Assembly: GCF_000340375.1 (NCBI RefSeq)
Contig: NZ_KB446649.1
Location: forward strand, 214,397-278,396
Origin: Eggerthia catenaformis OT 569 = DSM 20559
GTDB lineage: Bacteria; Bacillota_I; Bacilli_A; Erysipelotrichales; Coprobacillaceae
Length of the DNA: 64,000 bases
Direction: 5' to 3'
The position numbers and the translations under genes are program-made. The notes under the pieces were generated by a model that saw only the letters and a program-made list of their open reading frames with translations, searched no databases and had not been told where the DNA came from. How positions within the stretch are numbered: the first letter of the stretch is position 1; each line of letters starts with the position of its first letter. Of this stretch, positions 7,663 to 17,703 are shown piece after piece.

Positions 7663-7691
7663 AATATAGCATAGTTTGAAAACGTTTACAA
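7663..7691 (-). promoter_or_regulatory. Promoter overlapped by a CcpA cre site
   Basis: On the minus strand -35 TTGTAA (7691-7686) and -10 TATATT (7668-7663) are 17 bases apart. The 14-mer TGAAAACGTTTACA at 7677-7690 fits the catabolite-responsive element consensus TGWAANCGNTNWCA exactly and overlaps the -35 and spacer, a position where CcpA represses. The gene it would control is decayed. Confidence 0.65.
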
Positions 7692-7730
7692 GTAAAATTT
7701 TAAATTTTTTTAATATTTACAAAGATTGTA

Positions 7731-7768
7731 AAAAACAGCTCTTTTTTTATTAAAATAGAGCTGTTTTT
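7731..7768 (-). terminator. Terminator of the dcw operon
   Basis: A 12-bp stem AAAAACAGCTCT/AGAGCTGTTTTT lies 6 bases after the rarA stop codon; the arm itself supplies a U-rich 3' end on the minus strand. Confidence 0.8.
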
Positions 7769-7773
7769 AAAAA

Positions 7774-9090
7774 CTATTTCTTTAAGCTTTTTAAATACTC
7801 CTTCATTTTTGCTTCATGTCCATTATCTGTTAAATGATAAAACTTTTCATCTTTAATAAGATCAGGAAGATATTGCTGATAAACATAATGATTTTTATAA
7901 GAATGAGGATATTTATATCCTTTTCCTCTATTTAGTTTACCGGCATTTTTATAGTGAGCATCCTGCAGATAAGAAGGAATCGCTAAATTGCCTGTTTCTC
8001 TAACTTTCTGTATTGCTTCATCAATACCTATAATAGCCGCATTGGACTTAGGAGCACATGCCAGATAGGCTGTTGCCTGAGCTAAAACAATCCGTGCTTC
8101 GGGCATCCCTATCATTGTTGCTGAAGCAGCTGCTGATGAAGCAATTGTCATTGCTAGAGGAGCTGCATTACCAATATCTTCACTTGCCAGTACAATAAGC
8201 CTTCTGGCAATGAATTTAACATCTTCTCCTGCCTCCAGCATTCTCGCCAGATAATAGATTGCCGCATCAGGATCACTCCCTCTTACTGATTTAATAAAAG
8301 CGGAGATTGTATCATAATGGTTATCTCCTGTCTTATCATAACGAATAACTTTCTTTTGAATACACTGTTGAGCAACAGAAAGGTCAATATGGATAAATCC
8401 ATCTTCTAATCTTTCTGTTGTAAGAACTGCCAGTTCCAAAGCATTAAGTGCTCCTCTGGCATCACCATCAGCCATATCAGCTAAAAATGAAGCAGCATCC
8501 TCTTCTAAAATAACTTTTTTAGTTCCCTCTCCTTTTTCCCGATCATTAATTGCACGATAAAGAAGCTCTAATATATCTTCTTTATCTAAAGGTTTTAATT
8601 CAAAAATACGTGATCTGGAAATAAGTGCACTATTCACTTCAAAATACGGATTTTCAGTTGTTGCTCCAATCAATATAACAGTTCCATCTTCTACATAAGG
8701 CAACAAATAATCTTGTTGTGCTTTATTAAAGCGATGAATTTCATCTATAAAGAGAATGGTTCTTCTTTGTGTCATAGAGAAACTATGAATAGCTCCATGA
8801 ATAACATTTTCCATATCTTTCTTACCTGCGGTTGTTGCATTAACCTGCCTGAAATCAGCACTTGTTGTATTAGCAATTACTCTAGCTAATGTTGTTTTGC
8901 CAACACCCGGAGGTCCATAAAGAATAATTGAGCCAAGCTGATCTGCCTTGATAGCCCGATATAATAATTTATCTTTTCCAATAATATGCTTTTGTCCTAC
9001 ATATTCTTCTAATGTATCAGGACGCATCCTGGCTGCTAAAGGAAGATTCTTCTCTTTTTCTTCATGTGTCATATAATCAAAGATATCCAT
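7774..9090 (-). CDS. rarA: Replication-associated recombination protein RarA (MgsA), AAA+ ATPase
   Basis: A 438-residue AAA+ ATPase that acts on stalled replication forks and binds SSB. Walker A GPPGVGKTT at 59-67, Walker B ILFIDEIHRF at about 112-121, sensor-1 ATTENPYF, arginine finger region SALISRSRIFEL, then the C-terminal MgsA tetramerisation domain (RGSDPDAAIYYLARMLEAGED, GNAAPLAM). The length is typical. It is the last gene of the transcription unit that begins at mraZ, 38 bases after divIB, so it may be cotranscribed with wall-synthesis genes; its own promoter cannot be excluded. Confidence 0.95.
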   Translation of the reverse strand: MDIFDYMTHEEKEKNLPLAARMRPDTLEEYVGQKHIIGKDKLLYRAIKADQLGSIILYGPPGVGKTTLARVIANTTSADFRQVNATTAGKKDMENVIHGAIHSFSMTQRRTILFIDEIHRFNKAQQDYLLPYVEDGTVILIGATTENPYFEVNSALISRSRIFELKPLDKEDILELLYRAINDREKGEGTKKVILEEDAASFLADMADGDARGALNALELAVLTTERLEDGFIHIDLSVAQQCIQKKVIRYDKTGDNHYDTISAFIKSVRGSDPDAAIYYLARMLEAGEDVKFIARRLIVLASEDIGNAAPLAMTIASSAAASATMIGMPEARIVLAQATAYLACAPKSNAAIIGIDEAIQKVRETGNLAIPSYLQDAHYKNAGKLNRGKGYKYPHSYKNHYVYQQYLPDLIKDEKFYHLTDNGHEAKMKEYLKSLKK

Positions 9091-9128
9091 AGCTTGCTCC
9101 TTTCAATAAAATATCAAATAAGCATAGA

Positions 9129-9935
9129 TTATCTATGCTTATTTGTCTTTGCTTTTTTTATATATATATTTCCTCCCTCAAAAGAAAATATACAATCATC
9201 TTTATATTCAGTCAGATAAGCGGCATAGTCAAAATGTTTTAGTCTTTGTTCCATATCTTCAATATTAATATGTATTTCTTTATTATTATCCATAATCAGT
9301 CTAACTCTATTAGGATAAGCACGTAATGGATTAAAAATAACATCACTAACCGCATTTTTAATTATAGTGGGAACTTTAATATAAGCTTTTGCAAATGCTT
9401 TTACAACCGATAATTTATCAAAGTTAAAAAGCTTTGGTAAGCCATTTGTATTCTTTACTTTATAATTTGTTCCTATTTTTACTACATTACCTAGTTCATC
9501 AATAATATATGTCTGTTTCTTCAATTGACATACAGCAATGATTTCAGCTTCTTCAACAGTAATAAGAACATTTCCTATTAAATCCTTTTTAACAGATGCC
9601 TTTTTAACCAATCCCATTGTTTCTAATTCTTTTTTAACACTCTTTGTATTAAGAAAAAGATAGTTTGTTTTTAAAGTTTTAATCTGACTTCTCTGAATAA
9701 TCAGATAATCAGAAATAACTGAGTTTCCTTTTATTTTAATTGTCTTTACTTTTGATAAATCACTTATAAAGAAACTTGTGATTAAACATAATACCAGAAA
9801 CAGAGATAATAATATTATTCTTTTTTTTCTTCTCTTCTGTCTCTTTTTAAGAAGATAAGTCTTTCTAGGATCACTATCATAAATATGATAATAATCAGCA
9901 GTTTCTTCTTTTTCCTTTCTTTTGTTGAATATCAT
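9129..9935 (-). CDS. divIB: Cell division protein DivIB/FtsQ
   Basis: A 268-residue bitopic membrane protein of the divisome. A basic cytosolic tail (KKRQKRRKKR) precedes one membrane helix (IILLSLFLVLCLITSFFI, about 40-57), then a POTRA domain (VKTIKIKGNSVISDYLIIQR) and a beta domain ending in a charged tail. It works with FtsL and DivIC in the septal complex. Position between murB and rarA and its length fit Firmicutes DivIB. Confidence 0.9.
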   Translation of the reverse strand: MIFNKRKEKEETADYYHIYDSDPRKTYLLKKRQKRRKKRIILLSLFLVLCLITSFFISDLSKVKTIKIKGNSVISDYLIIQRSQIKTLKTNYLFLNTKSVKKELETMGLVKKASVKKDLIGNVLITVEEAEIIAVCQLKKQTYIIDELGNVVKIGTNYKVKNTNGLPKLFNFDKLSVVKAFAKAYIKVPTIIKNAVSDVIFNPLRAYPNRVRLIMDNNKEIHINIEDMEQRLKHFDYAAYLTEYKDDCIFSFEGGNIYIKKAKTNKHR

Positions 9936-9940
9936 ATCTA

Positions 9941-10852
9941 TTACTCCCAGTTTACTAATATAACTTCTTTTTCTAAATGAATACCTGATTTATTATAAAC
10001 TGTACTCTCTACATGAGTAATCAGCTCCAATATATCTTTACCGCTGGCATAACCGTTGTTCACAATAAAATTAGAATGTTTTGGAGAAACCTGTGCTCCT
10101 CCTATTTCATATCCTCTTAATCCCGCCTCATCAATATATTGCCATGCCGACTTTTTTTCAGGATTTCTAAACACACTCCCTGCACTAGGCATATTCCAAG
10201 GCTGAGTTGCCATACGTCTTTCTTTACGCTTATCTAAGACTGCTTTAATAGAAGCGGGATCTTTAGATGTCATTGTAAATAAAGCGTCTATTAGAATCCA
10301 TTCCGGATGATCCTGCAAAATAGAATGACGATAGCCAAACTGCATATTTTCTTTGTTTAATTCAATAATCTCATTATTTTCATTTAAAACATGAGCAGAT
10401 GTAAAAACATCAGCAAAAGCATATTTATAAGCTCCGGCATTCATATACAGACCGCCGCCAATGGTCCCGGGAATCCCTCCCATGAATTCAAATCCTGATA
10501 ACCCTGTTTTTGCTGCCTGATAGGCTAAAGCAACAAGACCTGCTCCGGCTTGAGCTCTAATCTGATTACCATTGAATTCTACTTTATTAAAAGCATTAAG
10601 GCTAATAATAATCCCATCATATTCACGATCAGAGAATAAGAGATCGCTGCCTTTTCCAATTACCATGAATTGAATTTGAAATTCATGACAATATGAAATC
10701 AATTGTTTCAATGATGAAAGATCTTTTACTTCCACATACAGTCTCGCAGGACCACCTACTTTAAATGTTGTATGCTTATACATCGGTTCATTTTTTATAA
10801 CTGTACCAGGATTCATATTCAACAAATCCTGATAAATCACTTGATACTTCAT
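9941..10852 (-). CDS. murB: UDP-N-acetylenolpyruvoylglucosamine reductase MurB
   Basis: A 303-residue FAD enzyme that reduces UDP-GlcNAc-enolpyruvate with NADPH to UDP-MurNAc in the cytosol. Visible motifs: TTFKVGGPARLYVE, GKGSDLLFSD, the FAD loop GIPGTIGGGLYMNAGAY, the catalytic-Ser region PSAGSVFRNP and the C-terminal KHSNFIVNNG. It is type II-like in lacking the extra domain of E. coli MurB. It lies one base from murG and 5 bases before divIB. Confidence 0.96.
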   Translation of the reverse strand: MKYQVIYQDLLNMNPGTVIKNEPMYKHTTFKVGGPARLYVEVKDLSSLKQLISYCHEFQIQFMVIGKGSDLLFSDREYDGIIISLNAFNKVEFNGNQIRAQAGAGLVALAYQAAKTGLSGFEFMGGIPGTIGGGLYMNAGAYKYAFADVFTSAHVLNENNEIIELNKENMQFGYRHSILQDHPEWILIDALFTMTSKDPASIKAVLDKRKERRMATQPWNMPSAGSVFRNPEKKSAWQYIDEAGLRGYEIGGAQVSPKHSNFIVNNGYASGKDILELITHVESTVYNKSGIHLEKEVILVNWE

Positions 10853-10853
10853 T

Positions 10854-11936
10854 TTAATTCCTCTTTATCAGTTTTAATATTTCCTGATAGATATCATGGC
10901 AGGCTTGTGGCTTGCCTAAAGCCATAGAAGCCTGTTTTCGCTGTATACGAAGATCATCATGTATCATCAGATTATTAATCTTTTTAAATAAGTTCTCGGC
11001 AGTTAAATCTTTTTCTAAAATCATCTCGGCAGCACCATGATCACATAGTTCTCTTGCATTATACTCCTGATGATTCGCAACAACATAAGGTGAAGGTATA
11101 ATGACTGCCGGTGTTCCTAAAGATGTAATTTCAGCCAACGTGGTTGCACCGCCTCTTGTCACTAATAAATCACATGAAGATAAAACACTTGGCATATCAT
11201 CAATATAAGGAACAATATGAATATTATTCTGATAAGAAAATGTTTTCATCTCTTCATAATGGGCTTTTCCTGTTGCGTAAATAATATCATAAGATAAACC
11301 ATTAAATTTTTCCAAAGCTTTTTTCATAAGATCATTTATTGTTGCAGAACCAAGAGATCCCATGACAATAACGACTATTTTTCTTTTTTTATCTACATTA
11401 TAAAGATCATGAATATCAGTCAGTTCAGTCTCATGAACAGCCTGAGCCCGCGGATTTCCTAATAATTTTGTTTTTTCTTTAGGAAAAGCCTGATAAGCTT
11501 TTTCATAGCAACAAATAATTTCATCCACTCTCTTAATAAGAATTTTATTTGTTAAGCCAATAATAGAATTCTGTTCATGAATCATTGTTTTAATCTTTTT
11601 AAAACTGGCTGCTAAAACAATAGAAGCACTAGGATATCCTCCAAATCCTACAACAATATCAGGCTTAAATTCTTTTAAAATCTGTTTACTGGTATGTAAT
11701 GACTTAATAAAAATAAAAGCATTCTTCAATTTATTTAAAGGATTACCAACCATTCCTTTTACTTTTAATCCTTTATAAGGATATCCTAAAGATGGTACAA
11801 TTTCAGCTTCTAAGCGATCTGTTGTTCCTACAAATAAGAATTCACTTTCCGGATCTTGTTTCTTTATATATTCAGCTAATGCCAGAGCAGGATATAAATG
11901 TCCTCCTGTTCCCCCTGCAGATACAATTACTTTCAT
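10854..11936 (-). CDS. murG: UDP-GlcNAc transferase MurG
   Basis: A 360-residue GT28 glycosyltransferase that adds GlcNAc to lipid I to make lipid II on the inner membrane face. Glycine-rich loop GGTGGHLYPALALAE at 8-22, VGFGGYPS, HEQNSIIGLTNK, and the UDP-binding TRGGATTLAEI in the C-terminal domain are all present. Full length, immediately upstream of murB. Confidence 0.97.
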   Translation of the reverse strand: MKVIVSAGGTGGHLYPALALAEYIKKQDPESEFLFVGTTDRLEAEIVPSLGYPYKGLKVKGMVGNPLNKLKNAFIFIKSLHTSKQILKEFKPDIVVGFGGYPSASIVLAASFKKIKTMIHEQNSIIGLTNKILIKRVDEIICCYEKAYQAFPKEKTKLLGNPRAQAVHETELTDIHDLYNVDKKRKIVVIVMGSLGSATINDLMKKALEKFNGLSYDIIYATGKAHYEEMKTFSYQNNIHIVPYIDDMPSVLSSCDLLVTRGGATTLAEITSLGTPAVIIPSPYVVANHQEYNARELCDHGAAEMILEKDLTAENLFKKINNLMIHDDLRIQRKQASMALGKPQACHDIYQEILKLIKRN

Positions 11937-11959
11937 ATATATCCTCCTAAAAAAGCAGC

Positions 11960-13303
11960 TTAAAGCTGCTTAACCATTTCTTTAAAGACATTACCTCTTT
12001 CAGCCATATTCTTAAATTCATCAAATGAACTTGTTGATGGTGAAAGGAGCACTATATCTCCTTCGATTGCTAGCTGTGAAGCTTTGATGACAGCCTCTCT
12101 CATATGTTCACATATATAAGTATGAGGATGATTCATATCTTTCGCAAAACGTTCTCCTGATTCTCCAAAAGTAATCAGTATTTTAATACGATCATTATAT
12201 TGAGCCACATCCCTAATATCAAGACCCTTTTCATGGCCACCCATCAATAAGATGACAGAATGATCAAACGCTTTAATCGCAATAACCGCCGCATCAGTAT
12301 TTGTACCTTTAGAATCATTATAGTATTGAACACCTTTTACCTCTCTAACAAATTCAAGGCGATGTTCTACCCCATGAAATAAGGATATTCCTTCTTTGAT
12401 ATCCTGCAAAGATAAGCCTGCATGTCTTAATGCAATAATACTCACCATAATATTTGAAACATTATGAAGACCGACAATCTTAATATCAGACCTGGCAATA
12501 ACCGGTTCTCCTTTATAATAGATAATATCATTAATGAGTTCACAGTCTGCATGATGTAAGACAGAAAATGTCTCTACACTGCAGGGAACAGGATATCTTT
12601 TAAGATATTCCTGTAATGTAAAATCATCAAGATTCAAAGCATAGATATCCTGCAAATCAGTATTTTCATAAATACGCATCTTAGACGCATAATATTCATC
12701 TAGTGAATCCATATAATCTAAATGATCAGGCGTAAGATTTAATACTGAAGAAACATGCGGATGAAATAAATCAATATCAATAAGCTGAAAATTACTCATT
12801 TCAACAACAACGTCATGTCCGCTATTTTCATAAAGCTTATAATCCAATACAACATCACAATAAGGTATGCCATAATTACCACATATATGAACAGCTGAAT
12901 GATGTCTTTTTAAAACTTCATAAATCAGTGAAACTGTTGTTGTTTTGCCATTTGTACCGGTCACTGCAATGTAGTTCTGTGGTAAGGCCATCTGATAAGC
13001 CAATTCAATTTCAGTATAGACAGGAATTCCTCGCTGTTTTAATTTAAGTATAAAAGGAGCATGGTAATTAATACCCGGATTCTTTATTACAAAGTCAAAA
13101 TCACGATCAAAGAGTTCTTCAGGCTGACCGCCTGATACAACTTCTATTCCCTGACTTATATAATTCTCGTAATCTTCTATTAAAGAAGCTTCTTTTGACT
13201 CATTGATAGTAATTTTAGCACCGAAATGCTGTAAAAGACGAACTGCCGCCTTACCGCTTCTTGCTAAACCTAAAACCAGTACTTTTTTATCTTTTAATTC
13301 CAT
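11960..13303 (-). CDS. murD: UDP-N-acetylmuramoylalanine--D-glutamate ligase MurD
   Basis: A 447-residue Mur ligase. N-terminal Rossmann domain (KVLVLGLARSGKAAV), ATP-binding VTGTNGKTTT at about 113-122, the central NLTPDHLDYM segment with metal/substrate ligands, and the C-terminal YYNDSKGTNTDAA motif. It adds D-Glu to UDP-MurNAc-L-Ala. Starts one base after the mraY coding end in operon order. Confidence 0.97.
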   Translation of the reverse strand: MELKDKKVLVLGLARSGKAAVRLLQHFGAKITINESKEASLIEDYENYISQGIEVVSGGQPEELFDRDFDFVIKNPGINYHAPFILKLKQRGIPVYTEIELAYQMALPQNYIAVTGTNGKTTTVSLIYEVLKRHHSAVHICGNYGIPYCDVVLDYKLYENSGHDVVVEMSNFQLIDIDLFHPHVSSVLNLTPDHLDYMDSLDEYYASKMRIYENTDLQDIYALNLDDFTLQEYLKRYPVPCSVETFSVLHHADCELINDIIYYKGEPVIARSDIKIVGLHNVSNIMVSIIALRHAGLSLQDIKEGISLFHGVEHRLEFVREVKGVQYYNDSKGTNTDAAVIAIKAFDHSVILLMGGHEKGLDIRDVAQYNDRIKILITFGESGERFAKDMNHPHTYICEHMREAVIKASQLAIEGDIVLLSPSTSSFDEFKNMAERGNVFKEMVKQL

Positions 13304-13304
13304 A

Positions 13305-14276
13305 TTAGAAGACTCCCAGTAAAATACCTATAATACCGGCAATAAAACCGATACCCCAAAATATAGTAACAACCTTTAGCTCACTCCATCCAATCATTTC
13401 AAAATGATGATGAAGAGGTGCCATTTTAAAAACACGCTTTCCTCTTGTTTTAAAAGAAACAACCTGAATAATAACGGATAATGTTTCTATTAATGGAACT
13501 GCTCCGATGATAAGCAATAATAGTTCCTGCTTTGTAAATACTGCCAGAGCAGCTAGAACCGCTCCTAAAGCCAATGAACCGCAGTCACCCATAAAAATAC
13601 GAGCCGGATTATAATTAAAATAGAGAAAGCCCGCCAAGGCTCCAAGTAATGCTGCTGAAGCAACAGCAGCCGGGTAAAGTCCCTGACTTAATGCAAAAAT
13701 AGTAAAAGGTGCCATTGCAACAATCACAAGACCGGTTGCCAAGCCATCCAGACCATCTGTTAAATTAACTGCATTACTTTCAGAAGTAAACATAAAATAA
13801 ACAAGAACCGGATAAAGTATTCCTAAATTAATTTTAATATTACTAATAGGAAGAATAATTTCAGTAGAAAAGTTAGGTAAAAACTTCTTTGCCAGAAAAT
13901 AGAAGCCTATTGCCAAGGCAGACTGTAAAACATATTTATAAAGAGGCTTAAGTCCTTCATTATTATGTCTAACCACAATCAGATAATCATCAATAAATCC
14001 TATTAATCCATATCCTAAAAGTACAAAACTAAATAGATTTACATAAGGATTAAGCAAATAGTTAATATTTAAAGCATATACACTTAGTGCTGCTAGAATA
14101 AAGACAGCACCGCCCATTGTAGGTGTACCGCCTTTAGCTTTATGTGAAGCTAATCCTTCTTCTCTTTCTACCTGTCCAAACTTTAATTTGTGTAAAATCG
14201 GAATTACTTTTGGCATAGTTGCCATTACGATGATTAAAGGTACTGTAAATCCAAGCATCAGCTGTAATAAGATCAT
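13305..14276 (-). CDS. mraY: Phospho-N-acetylmuramoyl-pentapeptide-transferase MraY
   Basis: A 323-residue polytopic membrane enzyme (about ten helices) that transfers phospho-MurNAc-pentapeptide to undecaprenyl phosphate, giving lipid I. Catalytic and metal motifs are intact: FIDDYLIVVRHNNEG, NAVNLTDGLDGLATG, FMGDCGSLALGA and the APLHHHFE loop. Ribosome site GGGGAG before the ATG. Confidence 0.97.
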   Translation of the reverse strand: MILLQLMLGFTVPLIIVMATMPKVIPILHKLKFGQVEREEGLASHKAKGGTPTMGGAVFILAALSVYALNINYLLNPYVNLFSFVLLGYGLIGFIDDYLIVVRHNNEGLKPLYKYVLQSALAIGFYFLAKKFLPNFSTEIILPISNIKINLGILYPVLVYFMFTSESNAVNLTDGLDGLATGLVIVAMAPFTIFALSQGLYPAAVASAALLGALAGFLYFNYNPARIFMGDCGSLALGAVLAALAVFTKQELLLLIIGAVPLIETLSVIIQVVSFKTRGKRVFKMAPLHHHFEMIGWSELKVVTIFWGIGFIAGIIGILLGVF

Positions 14277-14334
14277 AATTTCTCCCCTCTTTTAACTGTT
14301 TGTAATATACCATATTTTTAGCATACTTACAAAT

Positions 14335-16470
14335 TTACTTTGCTGATACCTTAATCTTTACTTTTGAATTAAGAATTGTTCCCTTACTTACTGACTGTTC
14401 ATAAATAGACCCTACACCATTGACTTCAATCTCTACTCCTGCTAAAGAGGCAAAAGCTTCTGCATCCTTACGGCTCCATCCTATCATTGATGGCATTTCG
14501 ATCTTATCACCATCAGTTAAAAGCATAACTTTGGTAGTTGATGAAACCGTTGTTTTTGCTTGAGGATACTGCTTAATAATTGTTTTTCCATTTCCTAAAA
14601 TAATTGGTGAAATATCATGAGCAGATAATATTTTTTTAGCATAATCTGATGACTGATTGATATAACTTTCTAATTCGTATTGTGAACTCTTAACTTCCTT
14701 TGAATTACCTTTTAAAAGATTTAATGAAGATTTCATCATTGTTTTTACAAGATCACCACTATATTTTAATCCACCTGTCTCATTCTGATACCAAATTACA
14801 ATCTCAATTGTTGGATCATTATATGGTGCTAAGCCTACAAATGAATGAGTATAAAGTTTTTCAGAATATTTTCCGTTAACAGCAACCTGCCCTGTTCCTG
14901 TCTTACCTATGATTTCTATCTCATCACTCTTATAACGCCATCCTGTAGCATGCTCACCATTAACAACAGTATATAAAAGGTATTTCATCTGCTTGACCGC
15001 TGATGAAGAAAAGATCTGTTTAGAATAAACTGATTTTCCCTGATAGACTATTTTCTTTGTTTTAGGATTAACAACCTTATCAACAAAGTATGGTTCTACA
15101 GTTTTTCCATCATTCGCAAATGTCGAATAGCCTCTCAACAATTGTAAAGCAGTTGTAGTAGATCCTTGTCCAAAACCGGTCGTCACATATTCTAAAGATT
15201 TAGTTTTGCCATCAAAGCCGGCAACACCCGAGCCTGAATACATACCATCAATACTGCTTGACTGAAATAAGCCCAAATCCTTGTAATCCTGAAGTAAAGA
15301 TTTCATATCTGTATGATTCATTAGAATATTACAGATAGCTGTATTTGAAGAATGCTTTAGACCTTCACCATAAGTGATTTTCCCCCATCCTCTTCCTTGA
15401 TTATAATCATGAATAGTAGCAATTATCTTACCGGCACTACGATAATTAAAAGATCCGGACATATAAGTATCTGATGTCTTAATGACCTTATCAGTTAACG
15501 CATTACCATAAACAAAAGCTTTAAATACTGATCCCGGTTCGACTGCTGTATTAAGAAAAATATCATTATAAGATTTAAAATCACGTTTATTAGGGTCAAA
15601 TGAAGGGTAGTTACTTACAGCTAAAATTCTACCTGTCTTAGCTTCCATAATACCTACAGTCGCCTGTGTTGGCTTTGCTTTTTCAACAAATTCTTTAAGA
15701 CAAGAATCTAATTCACTTTGTAAATGACTATTAATAGTTAAATAAACATCATTACCGGCGGTTGCATCAGTCTTTGAAATAACACCGTCAGGAACAAGAT
15801 TTCCATTATTATCAGTCAAATAAGTTCTCTTGCCATTTTTACCGGAAAGCCAGTTATTATAACTCTTTTCAAGTCCCATACGTCCGGTAATTGTATAAGG
15901 GTCAGCTTCATCTGCCACATTTGCATAACCTATCACATAAGATGCAAAATCTTTATATGGATAGTTTCTAGAAGTCACTTCAGTAAATTCTATACCTGGA
16001 AGCTTATATTTCTCTATCCTTTCTTTAACTATCGGTGATAGATTCTTACCGGCACTCCCAAATTCCACCTGATAGCTTTTTTTACTTAACTTATCTAAAA
16101 TAGCTTCATAAGATAAATTAATATTTTCAGCAAGTATCTTTGCTGTTTTCTTCTTATTGACAACATATTCTTTTTTACCGGAAGCACTTTTTCTAGTATC
16201 AGACAAAACAGCATAAATATTATATTTCTTAACATCTGCTGCCACAATCTCATTATCACTCGTATAAATAGTTCCACGTGAAGCCTGGATAGTTTCAGTC
16301 ACTTTAGAACTTGCTGATACTTTTGAGTAATCCCTGATATTCTGCTGACTCAGCAAAGTCTTTCCGGTTGTTACCAGATAAACAACATTAAAACTAAGTA
16401 TAAAAACAAGAAATGCAAAGATTCCCAGCATAATCTTTGCATAACGGTTTTTTCTTCTAATTTTCTGCAT
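14335..16470 (-). CDS. ftsI: Penicillin-binding protein 2B / FtsI (class B PBP with PASTA domain)
   Basis: A 711-residue septal transpeptidase. A short cytosolic basic tail and one helix (about 13-33) anchor it; a dimerisation domain follows to about 240. The transpeptidase domain has SxxK as SVFK (314-317), SxN as SSN (374-376) and KTG (523-525), all intact. The C-terminal 60 residues (EMPSMIGWSRKDAEAFASLA...) are a PASTA domain. Its start overlaps ftsL by 14 bases, fitting partnership with FtsL in the divisome. Confidence 0.94.
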   Translation of the reverse strand: MQKIRRKNRYAKIMLGIFAFLVFILSFNVVYLVTTGKTLLSQQNIRDYSKVSASSKVTETIQASRGTIYTSDNEIVAADVKKYNIYAVLSDTRKSASGKKEYVVNKKKTAKILAENINLSYEAILDKLSKKSYQVEFGSAGKNLSPIVKERIEKYKLPGIEFTEVTSRNYPYKDFASYVIGYANVADEADPYTITGRMGLEKSYNNWLSGKNGKRTYLTDNNGNLVPDGVISKTDATAGNDVYLTINSHLQSELDSCLKEFVEKAKPTQATVGIMEAKTGRILAVSNYPSFDPNKRDFKSYNDIFLNTAVEPGSVFKAFVYGNALTDKVIKTSDTYMSGSFNYRSAGKIIATIHDYNQGRGWGKITYGEGLKHSSNTAICNILMNHTDMKSLLQDYKDLGLFQSSSIDGMYSGSGVAGFDGKTKSLEYVTTGFGQGSTTTALQLLRGYSTFANDGKTVEPYFVDKVVNPKTKKIVYQGKSVYSKQIFSSSAVKQMKYLLYTVVNGEHATGWRYKSDEIEIIGKTGTGQVAVNGKYSEKLYTHSFVGLAPYNDPTIEIVIWYQNETGGLKYSGDLVKTMMKSSLNLLKGNSKEVKSSQYELESYINQSSDYAKKILSAHDISPIILGNGKTIIKQYPQAKTTVSSTTKVMLLTDGDKIEMPSMIGWSRKDAEAFASLAGVEIEVNGVGSIYEQSVSKGTILNSKVKIKVSAK

Positions 16471-16768
16471 TCTTCTTCACACCCACTACAGTAGTAGCTA
16501 CTTGACTTTGCTGGTAAGTATATCCTTTTTTTGAAACAACTTTCTTTATATTCGCAAAAGAAACCTGTTCTTGCTTTTTCATTTTCAAGCCATCAATATC
16601 TGACTTTAAAGCTGAGATTTCATTCTGTGCTGTCTTTGTTTGAGCATTCAGGCGAATTTCATAAGAGTTTAAAAAGACATTACACCCAATCAGCAATAAT
16701 ACTGAAAATAGAAATAATCTCTTTGCAAATATACATATTTTAGGCTGTTTTTTCTTATTTTTTTTCAT
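16457..16768 (-). CDS. ftsL: Cell division protein FtsL
   Basis: A 103-residue bitopic protein. A strongly basic N-terminus (KKNKKKQPK) is followed by one membrane helix ([17 protein letters not shown]) and a coiled-coil stretch ([20 protein letters not shown]). FtsL sequences are poorly conserved, so the call rests on topology, size and its place between rsmH and ftsI. I chose ATG 16768, 10 bases after GAGAGG; the frame extends to a TTG at 16786. It overlaps both neighbours. Confidence 0.82.
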   Translation of the reverse strand: MKKNKKKQPKICIFAKRLFLFSVLLLIGCNVFLNSYEIRLNAQTKTAQNEISALKSDIDGLKMKKQEQVSFANIKKVVSKKGYTYQQSQVATTVVGVKKNAEN

Positions 16769-17702
16769 CTTCTTTAATCCTCTCAATCACTCTTAATTTT
16801 GCAGAATGAGAACGATGATTGTTCTCTAACTCTTCTTCACTTGCCAGAATAGGTTTCCTATTCACCTTAATAAATGATGGCTTTAAATAATCCGGAATAA
16901 CTGCTATCTGTTTAGGCAGTTCTTTCTGATTTGATACTTCATTAAAAGTATATTTAGCTATCTTATCTTCTAAAGAATGGAAAGTAATAACCGCTATTCT
17001 TCCCCCTACATTCAATAAAGATAAAGCATCATGTAACGATTTTTCAAAAACATTAAGTTCATCATTAACTTCAATTCTAATTGCCTGAAATGTTCTTTTA
17101 GCAGGATGACCTCCCGTTCTTCTTGCTCTGGCAGGAATGGCTTTTCTAATGATTTCAGATAGCTCAAATGTTGTTTCAATAGGCTTGATCTTTCTTTCCC
17201 TTTCAATATGTCTAGCGATACTTTTGGAAAATTTTTCTTCACCGTATTTAAATAAAATACCTATCAATTTCTCATAACTGTATTTATTAACAACATCATA
17301 TGCAGTTAATGACTGCCGGCGGTTCATTCTCATATCCAACCTAGCATTCTCTCGATAAGAAAATCCTCTATCGGCATGATCAAACTGTGGTGATGAAACA
17401 CCTAAATCATAAATAATACCATCTACTTTAAATATTCCTCTTGCTGCTAATTCTTTTTTTATATCTTTAAAATTTGCATGAATAATGGTGAAATGATCTG
17501 AAATCTTAGCTAATTTCTCATTGGCTGAAACAATAGCTTCATCATCCTGATCAAAACAGTAAAGATGCCCTTTATTAAGCTTGCTTAAGATCAAGGAGCT
17601 ATGACCGCCTCCGCCAAGTGTACAGTCCACATAAAGACCATCCTCTTTAATATTCAGCATATCAACAGTTTCATTAAGCAGAACAGTCTTATGTTTAAAC
17701 AT
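16755..17702 (-). CDS. rsmH: 16S rRNA m4C1402 methyltransferase RsmH
   Basis: A 315-residue SAM-dependent methyltransferase that makes N4-methyl-C1402 in 16S rRNA. N-terminal [13 protein letters not shown], the SAM loop [32 protein letters not shown] and [14 protein letters not shown] are characteristic. The start at 17702 lies one base after the mraZ stop with GAAGGAG 6 bases upstream, so it is coupled to mraZ. Confidence 0.96.
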   Translation of the reverse strand: MFKHKTVLLNETVDMLNIKEDGLYVDCTLGGGGHSSLILSKLNKGHLYCFDQDDEAIVSANEKLAKISDHFTIIHANFKDIKKELAARGIFKVDGIIYDLGVSSPQFDHADRGFSYRENARLDMRMNRRQSLTAYDVVNKYSYEKLIGILFKYGEEKFSKSIARHIERERKIKPIETTFELSEIIRKAIPARARRTGGHPAKRTFQAIRIEVNDELNVFEKSLHDALSLLNVGGRIAVITFHSLEDKIAKYTFNEVSNQKELPKQIAVIPDYLKPSFIKVNRKPILASEEELENNHRSHSAKLRVIERIKEDEKK

Positions 17703-17703
17703 C

